Of a stretch of DNA of 64,000 nucleotides, positions 27,547-37,380 are shown piece by piece (the first letter of the stretch is position 1; each line of letters begins with the position of its first letter). The stretch lies in the NCBI RefSeq assembly GCF_009720745.1, contig NZ_WNKX01000007.1:124001-188000 (forward strand), in the 5' to 3' direction. Position numbers and translations under genes: made by a program. This DNA is from Massilia eburnea. Lineage in GTDB: Bacteria > Pseudomonadota > Gammaproteobacteria > Burkholderiales > Burkholderiaceae_D. The notes under the pieces were generated by a model that was not told the origin of the DNA, did not search any database, and saw only the letters and a list, made by a program, of their open reading frames with translations.

Positions 27547-28750
27547 CGCTCTGGGTCCAGGCCAGGGCGGACAGGTGGGCTTTGTTGACGTCCTCAGGGG
27601 TCAGTGACAGCGATTCGGCCAGCGAGCTGACCAGGTTGCTGTTCAGCTCGCAAGCCTCCGCCAGCGCCAGGTAAGGGCCGTATTTGCCGCCGCGGGTCAG
27701 CAGGGCCTTCACCACTTCCTCATGCAGCTGGATCTCCTCGAGCACGTCCTTCATCGGCATGCCGAGCAGGCGATCGAGCAGCGAGAACATGCCGGCAACA
27801 AAGATATTCTCCGCATCGGCCTTGCCCAGGGCCTTCTGGCCCAGCAATTCAGCCAGGCGGCCGCGCACCACCGCCGTTTCCAGCAGCACCGGTGAGAAGC
27901 CGGAAGTCGACGCCGTCGCCAGCAGCAGGGTCAGCCAGCGGTACAGCGGCTGGTAGCCCATCAGCTGGATCGCCTGCTTCAGCGATTGCACTTCACGCCC
28001 GGCGCCGAAGCCGGCCGAGTTAATGTAGCGCAGCAGCTTGTAGGTCAGGGCCGCGTCGCGTTTCAGCGCGCTTTCCAGCTGGGCGATATCGGCATTGGCG
28101 TTCACCATCTGCATCAGTTGCAGGATGATGGTTTGCGATGGGTTCAAGCCCTGCCCTTCGCTGCCGGGCCGCGGCGTCAGGTGCAGCTTGCCGACGAAGG
28201 CGTCCAGGCCCAGCGCGGCGCAAGCATCGAAATCGGACCAGGTGGTGACCGGGCGGCCCACCATGCGGATATTGGACGTCTTCAGCAGCGAATAGGCGCG
28301 CGCCTGCGCCGCTACGTCGGCGCCGGTGAAGCGCACTTCAACATAGGAACAGATGGTGCCGAGGCGGCTGCCCACCCGCGCCAGGTCGGCTTCGCGCAGC
28401 AGGATGCCGACGCCGCCGGCGCGCAAGCCCTGCACCGCCGCCAGCGTGGCCGGATTGGCCAGCTCGGAGGTTTTCAGGGACAGCACCGTATGTTCAGGCG
28501 GCATGTCGAACATGGAATCGGTCGACAGCATGCCGGGCACGGCCTGCAGGAACAGGGTCTTCTGCTTGAGCAGCCAGCCGTGTTCGGGATGGTTCACCTG
28601 GCTGGCGACAAAACCCACCAGGCCTTCGAGTTCTTCCAGCGTCGGTGCCGGGGCATTAGCGTCGTGCTGTTGCCAGGTAAGTTCATAGCCCACAACGCGT
28701 TGCTCGGGGTCAAGCAGGGGCTCACGAACCAGGAAATGTGTCTGATGCAT
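27536..28750 (-). CDS. EAL-like/HDOD signalling protein (YuxH type)
   Basis: A 404-aa protein. Residues 1-190 resemble a degenerate EAL domain (REPLLDPEQRVVGYELTW at the start, but no EAL catalytic triad), so it probably does not cleave c-di-GMP. Residues 195-385 form an HDOD domain (LKRDAALTYKLLRYINSAGFG). Such proteins tune motility and biofilm through protein contacts; CdgJ and YuxH are relatives. It lies at the end of the chemotaxis block and is transcribed in the same direction, 89 bp after cheY, fitting a motility role. Confidence 0.85.
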   Translation of the reverse strand: MHQTHFLVREPLLDPEQRVVGYELTWQQHDANAPAPTLEELEGLVGFVASQVNHPEHGWLLKQKTLFLQAVPGMLSTDSMFDMPPEHTVLSLKTSELANPATLAAVQGLRAGGVGILLREADLARVGSRLGTICSYVEVRFTGADVAAQARAYSLLKTSNIRMVGRPVTTWSDFDACAALGLDAFVGKLHLTPRPGSEGQGLNPSQTIILQLMQMVNANADIAQLESALKRDAALTYKLLRYINSAGFGAGREVQSLKQAIQLMGYQPLYRWLTLLLATASTSGFSPVLLETAVVRGRLAELLGQKALGKADAENIFVAGMFSLLDRLLGMPMKDVLEEIQLHEEVVKALLTRGGKYGPYLALAEACELNSNLVSSLAESLSLTPEDVNKAHLSALAWTQSVTT

Positions 28751-28781
28751 ACGTAGTCTTATGCTGGGATCAGGATGGAAC

Positions 28782-28806
28782 AGCGGCGGCCATGGCTGCC
28801 GCCGCT
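28782..28806 (-). terminator. Hairpin between cheY and the HDOD gene
   Basis: A 9-bp GC-rich stem (AGCGGCGGC / GCCGCCGCT) with a 7-nt loop lies 33 nt after the cheY stop. It lacks a clean T run, so it is a possible, not certain, terminator of the che transcript. Confidence 0.4.
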
Positions 28807-28839
28807 AACTACTGTTTTATTCTTGTTGCAAAGCCGGCA

Positions 28840-29229
28840 TCAAGCGCCGAGCTTTTCGAAGATCTTGTTCAGTTTTTCATCCAGGGTGGCGGCGGTGAAC
28901 GGTTTCACCACATAGCCGTTGGCGCCTGCCTGCGCAGCCGCGATGATGTTTTCCTTTTTGGCTTCGGCGGTCACCATCAGCACCGGCAGCTTGGCCAGTG
29001 CGGGGTCGGCACGGATGTTCTGCAGCATGGTCAGGCCATCCATATTCGGCATATTCCAGTCGGACACCACGAAGTCGAATTGCTCCGCGCGCAGCTTGGC
29101 CAGCGCCATCACGCCGTCCTCTGCCTCGTCCACGTTGGCATAACCCAGTTCCTTCAAGAGATTTCGCACGATGCGGCGCATCGTCGAGAAATCGTCAACA
29201 ACCAAAAATTTCATCTTTGGATCAGCCAT
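28840..29229 (-). CDS. cheY: Chemotaxis response regulator CheY
   Basis: A 129-aa single receiver domain close to E. coli CheY. The acidic pocket (VVDD), phosphoacceptor Asp in [12 protein letters not shown], Thr in [10 protein letters not shown], and Lys in [11 protein letters not shown] are all present. Phospho-CheY binds FliM and switches flagellar rotation. It is separated from cheB by 110 bp, so it may have its own promoter in addition to the che transcript. A second CheY-like gene lies at 36423. Confidence 0.94.
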   Translation of the reverse strand: MADPKMKFLVVDDFSTMRRIVRNLLKELGYANVDEAEDGVMALAKLRAEQFDFVVSDWNMPNMDGLTMLQNIRADPALAKLPVLMVTAEAKKENIIAAAQAGANGYVVKPFTAATLDEKLNKIFEKLGA

Positions 29230-29339
29230 GAATTGCTCCGTTGTTTCTACTTACGCGGTTATTAATTAAAGTGGTGTTCCCAGCAAGTTGTAGGATAGCA
29301 TTTTCGTTGCCCCAAGGCGAACTTAAAACTGTCCCCGTA

Positions 29340-30419
29340 TCAAACGCGCAATGCGCGCGAGCCATGTTGTGCAAGGTAACCCAATACCATCCCGGGCAGC
29401 GCCTGCAAGGCTCCAACTTCGTGGGTGGCGCCAACGGCGATCGCTTCGCGCGGCATGCCGAATACCACGCAACTGGCTTCATCCTGCGCGAAATTATACG
29501 CCCCGGCGTTCTTCATCTCCAGCATGCCCGCCGCACCATCCTTGCCCATGCCGGTCAGGATCACGCCGACCGCGTTCTTGCCCGCATTCTGGGCCGCCGA
29601 GCGGAACAGCACGTCGACCGAGGGACGGTGACGGTTGACCGGCTCCCCCTGGTCCAGTTTGGTCATATAGTTGGCGCCGGATCGCGTCAGCAGCAGGTGC
29701 GAGTGGCCAGGCGCGATATAGGCGTGGCCGGGCAGCACACGCTCGTTGCCCTGGGCTTCCATCACTGAGATCTTGCACAATGAATCGAGGCGCTTGGCGA
29801 ACGACTTGGTGAAGCCTTCCGGCATGTGCTGGGTGATCAGGATGCCCGGGCAGTCCGAGGGCATCTGCATCAGGAATTCTCGGATGGCTTCGGTGCCGCC
29901 TGTTGACGCGCCGACAATAATCAGTTTTTCCGAGGACATCAATGGGTTCCGTAATTGCGGCAGCGTGGCGCCGCCCTCGCCCGCCGTGCCGGCTGCCGGC
30001 AGGGTGCGCGCCCGCACGCGGGCCTTGGAGGCGGCGCGGATCTTGTCGGAGATCAGGTCGGCGTATTCGCGCATGCCGGACTGGATCGAGATTTTCGGCT
30101 TGGTGACGAAGTCGACCGCGCCCAGTTCCAGCGCGCGCAGTGTGATTTCCGAGCCGCGCTCGGTCAGCGAGGACACCATCACCACCGGCATCGGCCGCAG
30201 GCGCATCAGGCGTTCGAGGAAGTCGAGGCCGTCCATCTTCGGCATTTCGACGTCCAGCGTCAGCACGTCCGGGTTGGTCTGCTTGATCAGCTCGCGCGCC
30301 ACCAGCGGATCGGGCGCCACGCCCACCACCTCCATGTCCGGCTGGCTCTTGATGATCTCGCTCATCACGCTGCGGATCAGCGCAGAGTCGTCGCAAATCA
30401 GGACTTTGATCTTGTTCAT
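29340..30419 (-). CDS. cheB: Chemotaxis protein-glutamate methylesterase CheB
   Basis: A 359-aa protein: N-terminal receiver (Asp in [18 protein letters not shown]), linker, and C-terminal methylesterase domain with catalytic Ser in [12 protein letters not shown], His in [10 protein letters not shown] and Asp in [12 protein letters not shown]. It removes methyl groups from, and deamidates, MCP glutamates when phosphorylated by CheA. An AGGTG site precedes the ATG. It follows cheD by 17 nt. Confidence 0.95.
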   Translation of the reverse strand: MNKIKVLICDDSALIRSVMSEIIKSQPDMEVVGVAPDPLVARELIKQTNPDVLTLDVEMPKMDGLDFLERLMRLRPMPVVMVSSLTERGSEITLRALELGAVDFVTKPKISIQSGMREYADLISDKIRAASKARVRARTLPAAGTAGEGGATLPQLRNPLMSSEKLIIVGASTGGTEAIREFLMQMPSDCPGILITQHMPEGFTKSFAKRLDSLCKISVMEAQGNERVLPGHAYIAPGHSHLLLTRSGANYMTKLDQGEPVNRHRPSVDVLFRSAAQNAGKNAVGVILTGMGKDGAAGMLEMKNAGAYNFAQDEASCVVFGMPREAIAVGATHEVGALQALPGMVLGYLAQHGSRALRV

Positions 30420-30436
30420 GTTTACACCTGGCTTTT

Positions 30437-31036
30437 TCAGAACAGCTCGACCTCGCCCGCCACAGGTTTCGACTTGAGGCGGTTGGCGTAGTCGTTCTCA
30501 CGCTGCGCCAGGGTGTCGTTATGGGTTTGCATCAGTTTCTTGACCAGCACCTTGCCGGTCTTGGGGAAGAAGTACACCTTGCGCGGGTAGATATCGCACA
30601 GGTCTTCCGCCACAATGCGGATCTTTTCGTTTTTCAGGAAGCTTTGCACGAAGGCGGCATTGCGTTCGCCGACGTTAATCGCGGTGAAGCCCTTCAGCAC
30701 GGCGCCGCCGCCGAATACCTTGGCCTCCAGGTTGTCGCGCCGCGCGCCGGCTTTGAGCAGGTCGTTGATCAGCACTTCCATCGCATACGTGCCGTAGCGT
30801 GCCGAGGCTGACACCGGGCTGTTCTGGTCAGCGCCGCCATCGGGCAGCATGAAGTGGTTCATGCCGCCCAGGCCCGTCTGGCGGTCGCGGATGCAGGCCG
30901 AGACGCAGGACCCGAGCACTGTCACGATCAGCATGTCCTTGCTGGTGTAGTAGTACTCGCCCGGCAGGATCTTGGCGGCGTCGCAGTCGAACGTGCGGTC
31001 GTAATAGACGTTGGTCGCGAATTGTTCTTTATCCAT
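30437..31036 (-). CDS. cheD: Chemoreceptor glutamine deamidase CheD
   Basis: A 199-aa protein with the CheD core, including the catalytic Cys in [13 protein letters not shown] and the His in GGMNHFMLP. It deamidates receptor glutamines and can modulate CheC/CheY. The ATG at 31036 is chosen because GAGGG lies 6 nt ahead; an ATG at 31057 would overlap cheR. The protein ends in AGEVELF, strikingly like the end of the CheZ-like protein at 36821 (SGDIELF). Confidence 0.93.
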   Translation of the reverse strand: MDKEQFATNVYYDRTFDCDAAKILPGEYYYTSKDMLIVTVLGSCVSACIRDRQTGLGGMNHFMLPDGGADQNSPVSASARYGTYAMEVLINDLLKAGARRDNLEAKVFGGGAVLKGFTAINVGERNAAFVQSFLKNEKIRIVAEDLCDIYPRKVYFFPKTGKVLVKKLMQTHNDTLAQRENDYANRLKSKPVAGEVELF

Positions 31037-31037
31037 G

Positions 31038-31886
31038 TCATGCCCTCTTGCGCTCATCGAGCTCGTAGACAGTCTTACCGCGCAACTTCAAAGCGTCCGA
31101 CACGTAAAGGAAGTTCTCGGAATGGCCGGCAAACAGCAGGGCATCCGGTTTCATCAAGGGCACGAAGCGCGACAGGATCTTGCGCTGGGTCGCCTTGTCG
31201 AAGTAAATCATCACGTTGCGGCAAAAAATCACGTCGAAGCCGGGACGGATGTCCCACTTCTCGTCCAGCAGGTTCACTTGCCGGTAGGTGATCAGCTGGC
31301 GCAGCTCCTGGCGCACGCGCGCCATGCCTTCGTTGGCGCCGCGCCCTTTCAGGAAAAAGCGGCGCTGCTGTTCGGGCGTCAGCTTCTCGATCCTCTCCAT
31401 CGGGTAGACGCCGTTGGCGGCCGTGGCCAGCACATTGGTGTCGATATCGGTGGCGAGGATGTGCACCGGCGGCGTGAGCGTGTTGAACGCCTCGCAGCAG
31501 GTGATGGCAATCGAATACGGCTCTTCGCCGGTCGAACTGGCGGAGCACCATATATTGATCTGCTCCCCGCGCCGCGCCTTCAGGTGTTCGGCCAGCAGCG
31601 GGAAGTGGTGCGACTCGCGGAAGAACGAGGTCAGGTTGGTGGTCAGCGCATTGGTAAACGCCTCCCACTCGCCATTGCCCAGGCGCCCTCCTTCCAGGTC
31701 GTCCAGGTAGCGCATGAAACTGTTGATGCCGGTGGCGCGCAAGCGTCGCGCCAGGCGGCTGTACACCATTTCCTGCTTCGAATCGGCCAGCGCAATGCCG
31801 GCCCGCTTGTAGATCATTGCGCGGACCCGTTCAAAATCCTTGCCGTTGAAATCAAACTCTTTCACGGTCTCTCTGGTCAGCGCCAT
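31038..31886 (-). CDS. cheR: Chemotaxis protein methyltransferase CheR
   Basis: A 282-aa protein: N-terminal helical domain (about residues 1-85) and a SAM-binding domain with SAM motif CSASSTGEEPYSIA, the conserved ILATDIDTNVL and the DVIFCRNVMIYFDK block. It methylates receptor glutamates. A strong GGAGG site precedes the start. It lies just after the MCP gene, whose C-terminal pentapeptide-like WEEF is the expected tether for CheR. Confidence 0.95.
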   Translation of the reverse strand: MALTRETVKEFDFNGKDFERVRAMIYKRAGIALADSKQEMVYSRLARRLRATGINSFMRYLDDLEGGRLGNGEWEAFTNALTTNLTSFFRESHHFPLLAEHLKARRGEQINIWCSASSTGEEPYSIAITCCEAFNTLTPPVHILATDIDTNVLATAANGVYPMERIEKLTPEQQRRFFLKGRGANEGMARVRQELRQLITYRQVNLLDEKWDIRPGFDVIFCRNVMIYFDKATQRKILSRFVPLMKPDALLFAGHSENFLYVSDALKLRGKTVYELDERKRA

Positions 31887-31914
31887 TTTTTGTGGCCTCC
31901 GCGGTTACATGGAT

Positions 31915-33621
31915 TTAAAACTCTTCCCAGTCATCGCCGGACGGCGCGGCGGCTGCAATTTTCTTTTTCGGCGCTGCGGCTGGCGCGGCGGCAGGCACCA
32001 CGGCGGTGCTGCGTGCCGGCACCGCCGGCTTGGCCTTGCGCGGCGGCGGCGCCACGGCGCGCTTGCCGAATTCGTCGCCGGCCAGCTTGAAGATGGCCAC
32101 GGCGTCGGCCAGGCGCGAAGCCTGTTCCTGCATCGATTCTGCGGCGGCGGCGGCTTCTTCCACCAGGGCGGCATTCTGCTGCGTCATTTCATCCATCTGG
32201 CCGATGGCGGCATTGACTTCCTCGATGCCGTGGCTCTGTTCCAGCGTGGCGGCGGTGATTTCGCCCATGATGTCGGCCACCTGCTTGATCGACGTCACGA
32301 TCAGGCCCATGGTCTGGCCGGCTTCGTCGACCAGGCGTCCGCCGGCATCGACCTTGTCGACGGAATCGTCGATCAGGGCTTTGATTTCCTTGGCCGCTGC
32401 AGCCGAGCGCTGCGCCAGGTTGCGCACTTCCGAGGCCACGACCGCGAAGCCGCGGCCCTGCTCACCGGCGCGCGCCGCTTCCACCGCTGCATTCAACGCC
32501 AGGATATTGGTCTGGAAGGCGATGCCGTCGATCACCCCGATGATGTCCACGATCTTGGTGGACGACTGCTTGATCGAGCCCATGGTATCGACCACTTGCG
32601 ACACCACCTGGCCGCCCTTTTCCGCCACCGAGGAGGCCGACACCGCCAGCTGGTTGGCCTGGCGTGCATTGTCGGCGTTCTGCTTCACGGTGGAAGTGAG
32701 GTTTTCCATCGATGCCGCCGTTTCTTCCAGCGAGGAAGCCTGCGATTCGGTTCGCGCCGACAGGTCGGCATTGCCGGTGGCGATTTCCTGCGAGGCGGTG
32801 GTAATGGTCTCGGTCGAGGTGCGCACCTGGCCGACAGTCTTCACCAGGCTGTCGTTCATGTCCTTCAGCGCCTGCAGCAGCTCCGAGGTTTCGTCCTTGC
32901 CTTCCACGGTCACTTGCGAGGTCAGTTCGCCGGCGGCGACTTTCTGCGCCACGCCCACGGCGCCCGACAGCGGGCCGGTGATGGATTTGGTGATCACCAG
33001 CGCGCACACGATGCCCACGCCAACCGCGACGGCGGCCAGCACCACCATCCACATCGTCAGGTTGCGGTCGCCCTTGTTGGAGCTATCCTTGAAGTCGTTG
33101 GCGGCGGCCTGCTGCAGGTCCACCAGCTTGTTCAGCGCGGCCAGCGTTTGCTGGTTCAGCGGATCGATGCGGCCGGCGATGACTTTCGCCGCGCCTTCGG
33201 CATTGAAGGCCATGATCTGCCCCATGGCCTCCTTGAAGGCGGCGTCGACGTCGGTCTGCAGCGCCGAGATGTCGTTCAGGACTTTCTTCTCCGCGTCGTT
33301 CAGGCCCAGGCCTTGCAGCTTGCCGCGTGCCGCGTCGTAGCGGGCGCGGTTGGCCTTGACCTTCTCCTCTTCCTTCTGCATCAGGCTGACGTCCGACTGC
33401 AGGCCGATATTGCGCATGGCGATGCCCGTTTCCAGCATCGCGCTCTTCATGGCCTGCGCCTGCAATTCCTTGGCGCTGGTCAGCTCCAGGCCGGTCATCA
33501 GGGCCGACTTGTTGCGGTAGTTGAGCACATTGGTCAGCAGCACCGTGCCGACCAGGATCAGTAAAATCACGCCGAAGCCGAAACCCAGCCGCGTGCCTAT
33601 CTTGTAATCCCGCGCGTTCAT
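31915..33621 (-). CDS. Methyl-accepting chemotaxis protein with 4HB sensor and CheR-tether end
   Basis: A 568-aa receptor: a first helix (residues 10-30), a periplasmic four-helix-bundle ligand domain (about 31-190), a second helix (190-212), HAMP, and a signalling domain with the hairpin tip [18 protein letters not shown] and tip region [24 protein letters not shown]. After a Pro/Ala-rich linker it ends DDWEEF, matching the CheR/CheB-binding pentapeptide type (xWxxF). It lies inside the che operon between cheW and cheR. The ligand is unknown. Confidence 0.93.
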   Translation of the reverse strand: MNARDYKIGTRLGFGFGVILLILVGTVLLTNVLNYRNKSALMTGLELTSAKELQAQAMKSAMLETGIAMRNIGLQSDVSLMQKEEEKVKANRARYDAARGKLQGLGLNDAEKKVLNDISALQTDVDAAFKEAMGQIMAFNAEGAAKVIAGRIDPLNQQTLAALNKLVDLQQAAANDFKDSSNKGDRNLTMWMVVLAAVAVGVGIVCALVITKSITGPLSGAVGVAQKVAAGELTSQVTVEGKDETSELLQALKDMNDSLVKTVGQVRTSTETITTASQEIATGNADLSARTESQASSLEETAASMENLTSTVKQNADNARQANQLAVSASSVAEKGGQVVSQVVDTMGSIKQSSTKIVDIIGVIDGIAFQTNILALNAAVEAARAGEQGRGFAVVASEVRNLAQRSAAAAKEIKALIDDSVDKVDAGGRLVDEAGQTMGLIVTSIKQVADIMGEITAATLEQSHGIEEVNAAIGQMDEMTQQNAALVEEAAAAAESMQEQASRLADAVAIFKLAGDEFGKRAVAPPPRKAKPAVPARSTAVVPAAAPAAAPKKKIAAAAPSGDDWEEF

Positions 33622-33691
33622 TTTGGTATCTCCCTCGTTTGTCTATTATTGTGCCGGGCGCCGTCACCTTGATGCGGCCCCCGGTGGCGGA

Positions 33692-34171
33692 TCATGCCGC
33701 CAGTTTTTCGCTCAAGCCCATTTCCGGGCTGGACATCAGGCGCTGGATGTCCACCAGGATCAGCATGCGCTCATCGATGGTGCCCAGGCCGATCATGTAC
33801 TCCGTGCTGAAGGCCGTGCCCATGTCGGGCGCCGGCTTGATCTGTTCTTCGGTCAGCGACGTCACATCCGACACCGAATCGACGACCATGCCTACCACGC
33901 GGCCGTTGATGTTGAGGATGATGACCACGGTGAATTGGTCGTACACCGGTTCGCCCAGCTTGAATTTGATGCGCATGTCCACCACCGGAATGATGATGCC
34001 GCGCAGGTTGATCACGCCCTTGATGAATTCAGGGGCGTTGGCGATGCGGGTCACGGCTTCGTAGCCGCGGATTTCCTGCACTTTCAGGATATCGATGCCG
34101 TACTCTTCGGACCCCAGCTTGAATGCCAGGAATTCCTGGACCGTGTTGCCGGCGTTCTCTGCGTCGCTCAT
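33692..34171 (-). CDS. cheW: Chemotaxis coupling protein CheW
   Basis: A 159-aa SH3-like double-barrel adaptor ([23 protein letters not shown] at the N-terminus, [19 protein letters not shown] in the middle) that joins receptors to CheA. Its start overlaps the cheA stop by 4 nt (ATGA, 34168-34171), so the two are translationally coupled, helping fix their ratio. Confidence 0.95.
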   Translation of the reverse strand: MSDAENAGNTVQEFLAFKLGSEEYGIDILKVQEIRGYEAVTRIANAPEFIKGVINLRGIIIPVVDMRIKFKLGEPVYDQFTVVIILNINGRVVGMVVDSVSDVTSLTEEQIKPAPDMGTAFSTEYMIGLGTIDERMLILVDIQRLMSSPEMGLSEKLAA

Positions 34172-36408
34172 GGTGTTTCCTTTACAAAGTTTGATTCGTC
34201 AACCAGCTGGCGCGAGGAGCGCACCAGCGCCGTCACGTCCAGGATCAGCGACACGCCTCCGTCGCCGAGGATGGTGGCTCCGGAAATGCCGGTCACCTTG
34301 CGGTAATTCGATTCCAGGTTCTTGACCACGACCTGCTGCTGGCCGACCAGTTCGTCCACGAACAGGCAGGCTTTCTTGCCTTCGGTTTCCACGATCACCA
34401 GGATGCCCTTGCATGGATCGGTAAAGCGCGGTTCGATATCGAAAATCTGGTACAGCGGGATCAATGGCAGGTACTCGCCGCGCACCTTGATCACGCGGCC
34501 CTTGCCACTGATTTCCTTCACGTCTTCCGGCGCCGGCTGCAGCGATTCGAGCACGAAGCCAAGCGGCAGGATGTAGACTTCTTCGCCGGTCTGGATCAGC
34601 ATGCCGTCCAGGATGGCCAGCGTGAGCGGCAGGGAAATCGAAATCGTGGTGCCAAAACCCTTGGCGGAGCGGATGTCGACGGTGCCGCCCATGGCGGTGA
34701 TGTTGCGCTTGACCACGTCCATGCCGACGCCGCGGCCTGATACATCGGTCACCTGTTCGGCGGTCGAGAAGCCCGGCGCGAAGATCAGCTGCCACACATC
34801 GGCGTCCGTCATATTATCGGACAGCGGCAAGCCGCTCTGGCGGGCTTTCGCCAGAATCTTATCCCGGTTCAAGCCGCCGCCATCATCGGACACTTCGATG
34901 ATGATGCTGCCGCCCTGGTGCGAAGCGGACAGGAACAGGCGCCCCGTTTCGGACTTGCCGGCCGCCTTGCGCACCTCCGGCATTTCGATGCCGTGGTCGA
35001 TCGAGTTGCGCACCAGGTGGGTCAGCGGGTCGACGATGCGTTCGATCAGGCCCTTGTCCAGTTCCGTGGCGGCCCCGCTGGTGACGAATTCGACTTTCTT
35101 GCCAAGCTTGGTGGCCAGGTCGCGCACCATGCGCGGGAAGCGCGAAAACACGAAGTCCATCGGCATCATGCGGATCGACATCACCGATTCCTGCAGGTCG
35201 CGCGTGTTACGCGTCAACTGCGAGATGCCGCTCATGAGCTTTTCGTGCAGCACCGGGTCAAGGCTGCCGGCGCGCTGTTCGATCATCGCTTGCGTGATCA
35301 CCAGCTCGCCCACCAGGTTGATCAGCTGGTCGACTTTTTCCACCGACACGCGGATCGACGAGGACTCGCCGCCGGCCGGCGCGTGGGCCTGCTTCTCCGC
35401 TTCCTTGCGGGCAGCTTTCTTTTCCTGTTCTTCGGTCGGTTTGGGCGCTTCGGCCGGGGCATCCTTGATGCCGGCCTGCGCGCGGATCACTTCCAGCGGC
35501 TGGAAGAAACCATAGCCGCGCGCATCTTCGGCGGCGGCGCCGGCATCGGCGCGGATCTGCTCCAGCGGCTGGAAGAAACCATAGCCTTCGCCATCGGCGG
35601 AAGTGGCCGCGGCAGGTGCGGCGGCAGGCGCGGCGCCGCCCGGCGGCAGCGGGTCGAAGAAGCCGTAGCCCAGCTCCGCTTCCTTGCGTTCGCGTTCGGC
35701 GTGTTCACGTGCGGCCTGGGTCGGGCTCAGCGCCGGCAGCTCGCTGACCTGCATCTGGTCGGCGTCGATCACGAAGGAGCAGATGGCCACGATATCGTCC
35801 AGCGATTCGTGGGTGGTGACGATCATGGCGTGGCGTTCGGCATCGAGCGGCATCAGCTCCACATGGCCCATCAGGCCAAGTTCGGCGGCCAGCGCTTCCA
35901 CCTCACGGTGCACCATGGGCGGCAATTCCAGCCGATAGCGCTTGCCGCCGCTGTGGTCCACGGCCTGAACCTCCGGCGTGCTGAAGCCCGATGCCACGGG
36001 CGCCATGGCCTCGATGTGCACATCCTGCGCCAGTTCCTGCAGCATCATGCGCACGTCGCCCACGGCTTCCTGGTCGACGGCGGAACCGTTGCGGTGGCCG
36101 TCCAGCTGCATCTTGAGGATGTCCTTGGCCGCCAGGAAGGCGTCGACGTGGGTCGAGGTCAGCGCCATTTCACCCTTGCGGATGCGGTCCAGCAGCGTTT
36201 CCAGCACGTGCGTCACTTCGCTCATGTCGGTCACGCCGAAGGTCGACGCGCCGCCCTTCACCGAGTGCGCGGTGCGGAAAATCGCGTTCAAGTCTTCTTC
36301 GCTGGGCGACTCGACGTCGACCGCCAGCAGCAGGCGCTCCATTTCAGCCAGCAGTTCTTCCGCTTCGTCGAAGAAGACCTGGTAGAACTGGCTAATATCG
36401 ATGGTCAT
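34168..36408 (-). CDS. cheA: Chemotaxis histidine kinase CheA
   Basis: A 746-aa kinase: HPt domain with phospho-acceptor His48 ([11 protein letters not shown]), a middle domain (about 155-225), a disordered linker, dimerisation helix (about 355-420), HATPase with N, G1 and G2 boxes ([33 protein letters not shown]) and a C-terminal CheW-like domain. The linker at residues 247-313 holds three copies of GYGFF(D/Q)PL, an uncommon repeat. It phosphorylates CheY and CheB. AAGGGG site before the ATG. Confidence 0.95.
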   Translation of the reverse strand: MTIDISQFYQVFFDEAEELLAEMERLLLAVDVESPSEEDLNAIFRTAHSVKGGASTFGVTDMSEVTHVLETLLDRIRKGEMALTSTHVDAFLAAKDILKMQLDGHRNGSAVDQEAVGDVRMMLQELAQDVHIEAMAPVASGFSTPEVQAVDHSGGKRYRLELPPMVHREVEALAAELGLMGHVELMPLDAERHAMIVTTHESLDDIVAICSFVIDADQMQVSELPALSPTQAAREHAERERKEAELGYGFFDPLPPGGAAPAAAPAAATSADGEGYGFFQPLEQIRADAGAAAEDARGYGFFQPLEVIRAQAGIKDAPAEAPKPTEEQEKKAARKEAEKQAHAPAGGESSSIRVSVEKVDQLINLVGELVITQAMIEQRAGSLDPVLHEKLMSGISQLTRNTRDLQESVMSIRMMPMDFVFSRFPRMVRDLATKLGKKVEFVTSGAATELDKGLIERIVDPLTHLVRNSIDHGIEMPEVRKAAGKSETGRLFLSASHQGGSIIIEVSDDGGGLNRDKILAKARQSGLPLSDNMTDADVWQLIFAPGFSTAEQVTDVSGRGVGMDVVKRNITAMGGTVDIRSAKGFGTTISISLPLTLAILDGMLIQTGEEVYILPLGFVLESLQPAPEDVKEISGKGRVIKVRGEYLPLIPLYQIFDIEPRFTDPCKGILVIVETEGKKACLFVDELVGQQQVVVKNLESNYRKVTGISGATILGDGGVSLILDVTALVRSSRQLVDESNFVKETP

Positions 36409-36422
36409 GCCACACCCCTTAA

Positions 36423-36788
36423 TTAGCCAATGACCTTCTTCACTACCTCAATCAAGCGTTGCGGGTCGAAAGGCTTGACCAGCCAGCCGTTCGCGCCGGC
36501 GGCGCGGCCCTTGGCCTTCATCTCGTCGGACGACTCGGTGGTCAGCATCAGGATTGGCGTCTTGGCGAAAGCCGGCTGTTCGCGCAGCAGCTTGATCAGC
36601 TGCAGGCCATCCATGCGTGGCATATTCTGGTCGGTCAGCACCAGGTCAATCGGCTGCAGCTTGGCCTTTTCCAGGCCATCCTGTCCGTCGACTGCTTCCA
36701 CCACCTGGTAGCCGGCTGCCTTCAGGCTGAAGGCCACCATCTGGCGCAGCGAGGAGGAGTCGTCGACTGCAAGAATTGTTTTAGCCAT
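36423..36788 (-). CDS. CheY-like single-domain response regulator
   Basis: A 121-aa receiver with the acidic pocket AVDDS, phospho-acceptor Asp in LVLTDQNMPRMDG, Thr in MLTTESSDE and Lys in WLVKPFDP. It resembles the CheY proteins that sit directly before cheA in proteobacterial che operons and less the FliM-binding CheY at 28840. It could act as a phosphate sink or as a second output. It ends 14 nt before cheA. Confidence 0.9.
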   Translation of the reverse strand: MAKTILAVDDSSSLRQMVAFSLKAAGYQVVEAVDGQDGLEKAKLQPIDLVLTDQNMPRMDGLQLIKLLREQPAFAKTPILMLTTESSDEMKAKGRAAGANGWLVKPFDPQRLIEVVKKVIG

Positions 36789-36820
36789 CTTTTTATCTCA
36801 CTTGGTTAAATTTTTTGTAT

Positions 36821-37369
36821 TCAGAATAATTCGATGTCGCCGCTTTCCAGGTGCTTCTGGCTGACCGCCTTGCGCAGCACGCTGCGCAGCTCCAGGCTCT
36901 GGATCGCCAGCGCCATGCTGACCTTGCTCAGCAGGTCGACGATTTCATCGCTGCCCGACTCGGGCACCACTTCGGCGCCGTGCGCCCCCAGCGTCCCGAG
37001 GAACTCGCGCAAGCCGGTCACGCGCTTCAGCGTGCGGTCGATCAGCTGGCTGGTCATGTCCTGGAACTGCATGCTGGTGATGGCGGCATTCACATAGCCG
37101 CTCACCTGCTCGTTCATTTCCTTCAAGCGCGCCTTGTCTTCCGGCGATGGATTGCCGCCCTGCAGCAGCAGCTCGATCGTTGTTTGCTGGGCGCTGACCG
37201 CTTCGTGGATGGCCATGAAATTGCGCGTCAGCTTGTCGATCGCCTCTTCCAGCAGCAGGTTGGTCTGCAGCAGGTCGGTCTCGACTTCCGTCAGGTGCTT
37301 GCGGCCATGGTCCGACACCCCGGACAGCAGCCGTTTCACGTGGGAGCCAAGGATTTTCTTTCTGGTCAT
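36821..37369 (-). CDS. CheZ-like chemotaxis protein
   Basis: A 182-aa helical protein. Residues 100-109 read MQFQDMTSQL, matching the CheZ signature FQDLTGQ; Asp104 and Gln108 have the spacing of the E. coli CheZ catalytic Asp143 and Gln147. It also has two long helices and ends SGDIELF, a candidate for the C-terminal CheY-binding peptide. It would dephosphorylate phospho-CheY. The position between motB and cheY fits. The full protein is shorter than E. coli CheZ (214 aa), so I call it CheZ-like. Confidence 0.65.
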   Translation of the reverse strand: MTRKKILGSHVKRLLSGVSDHGRKHLTEVETDLLQTNLLLEEAIDKLTRNFMAIHEAVSAQQTTIELLLQGGNPSPEDKARLKEMNEQVSGYVNAAITSMQFQDMTSQLIDRTLKRVTGLREFLGTLGAHGAEVVPESGSDEIVDLLSKVSMALAIQSLELRSVLRKAVSQKHLESGDIELF

Positions 37370-37380
37370 AACGGTCTCGT

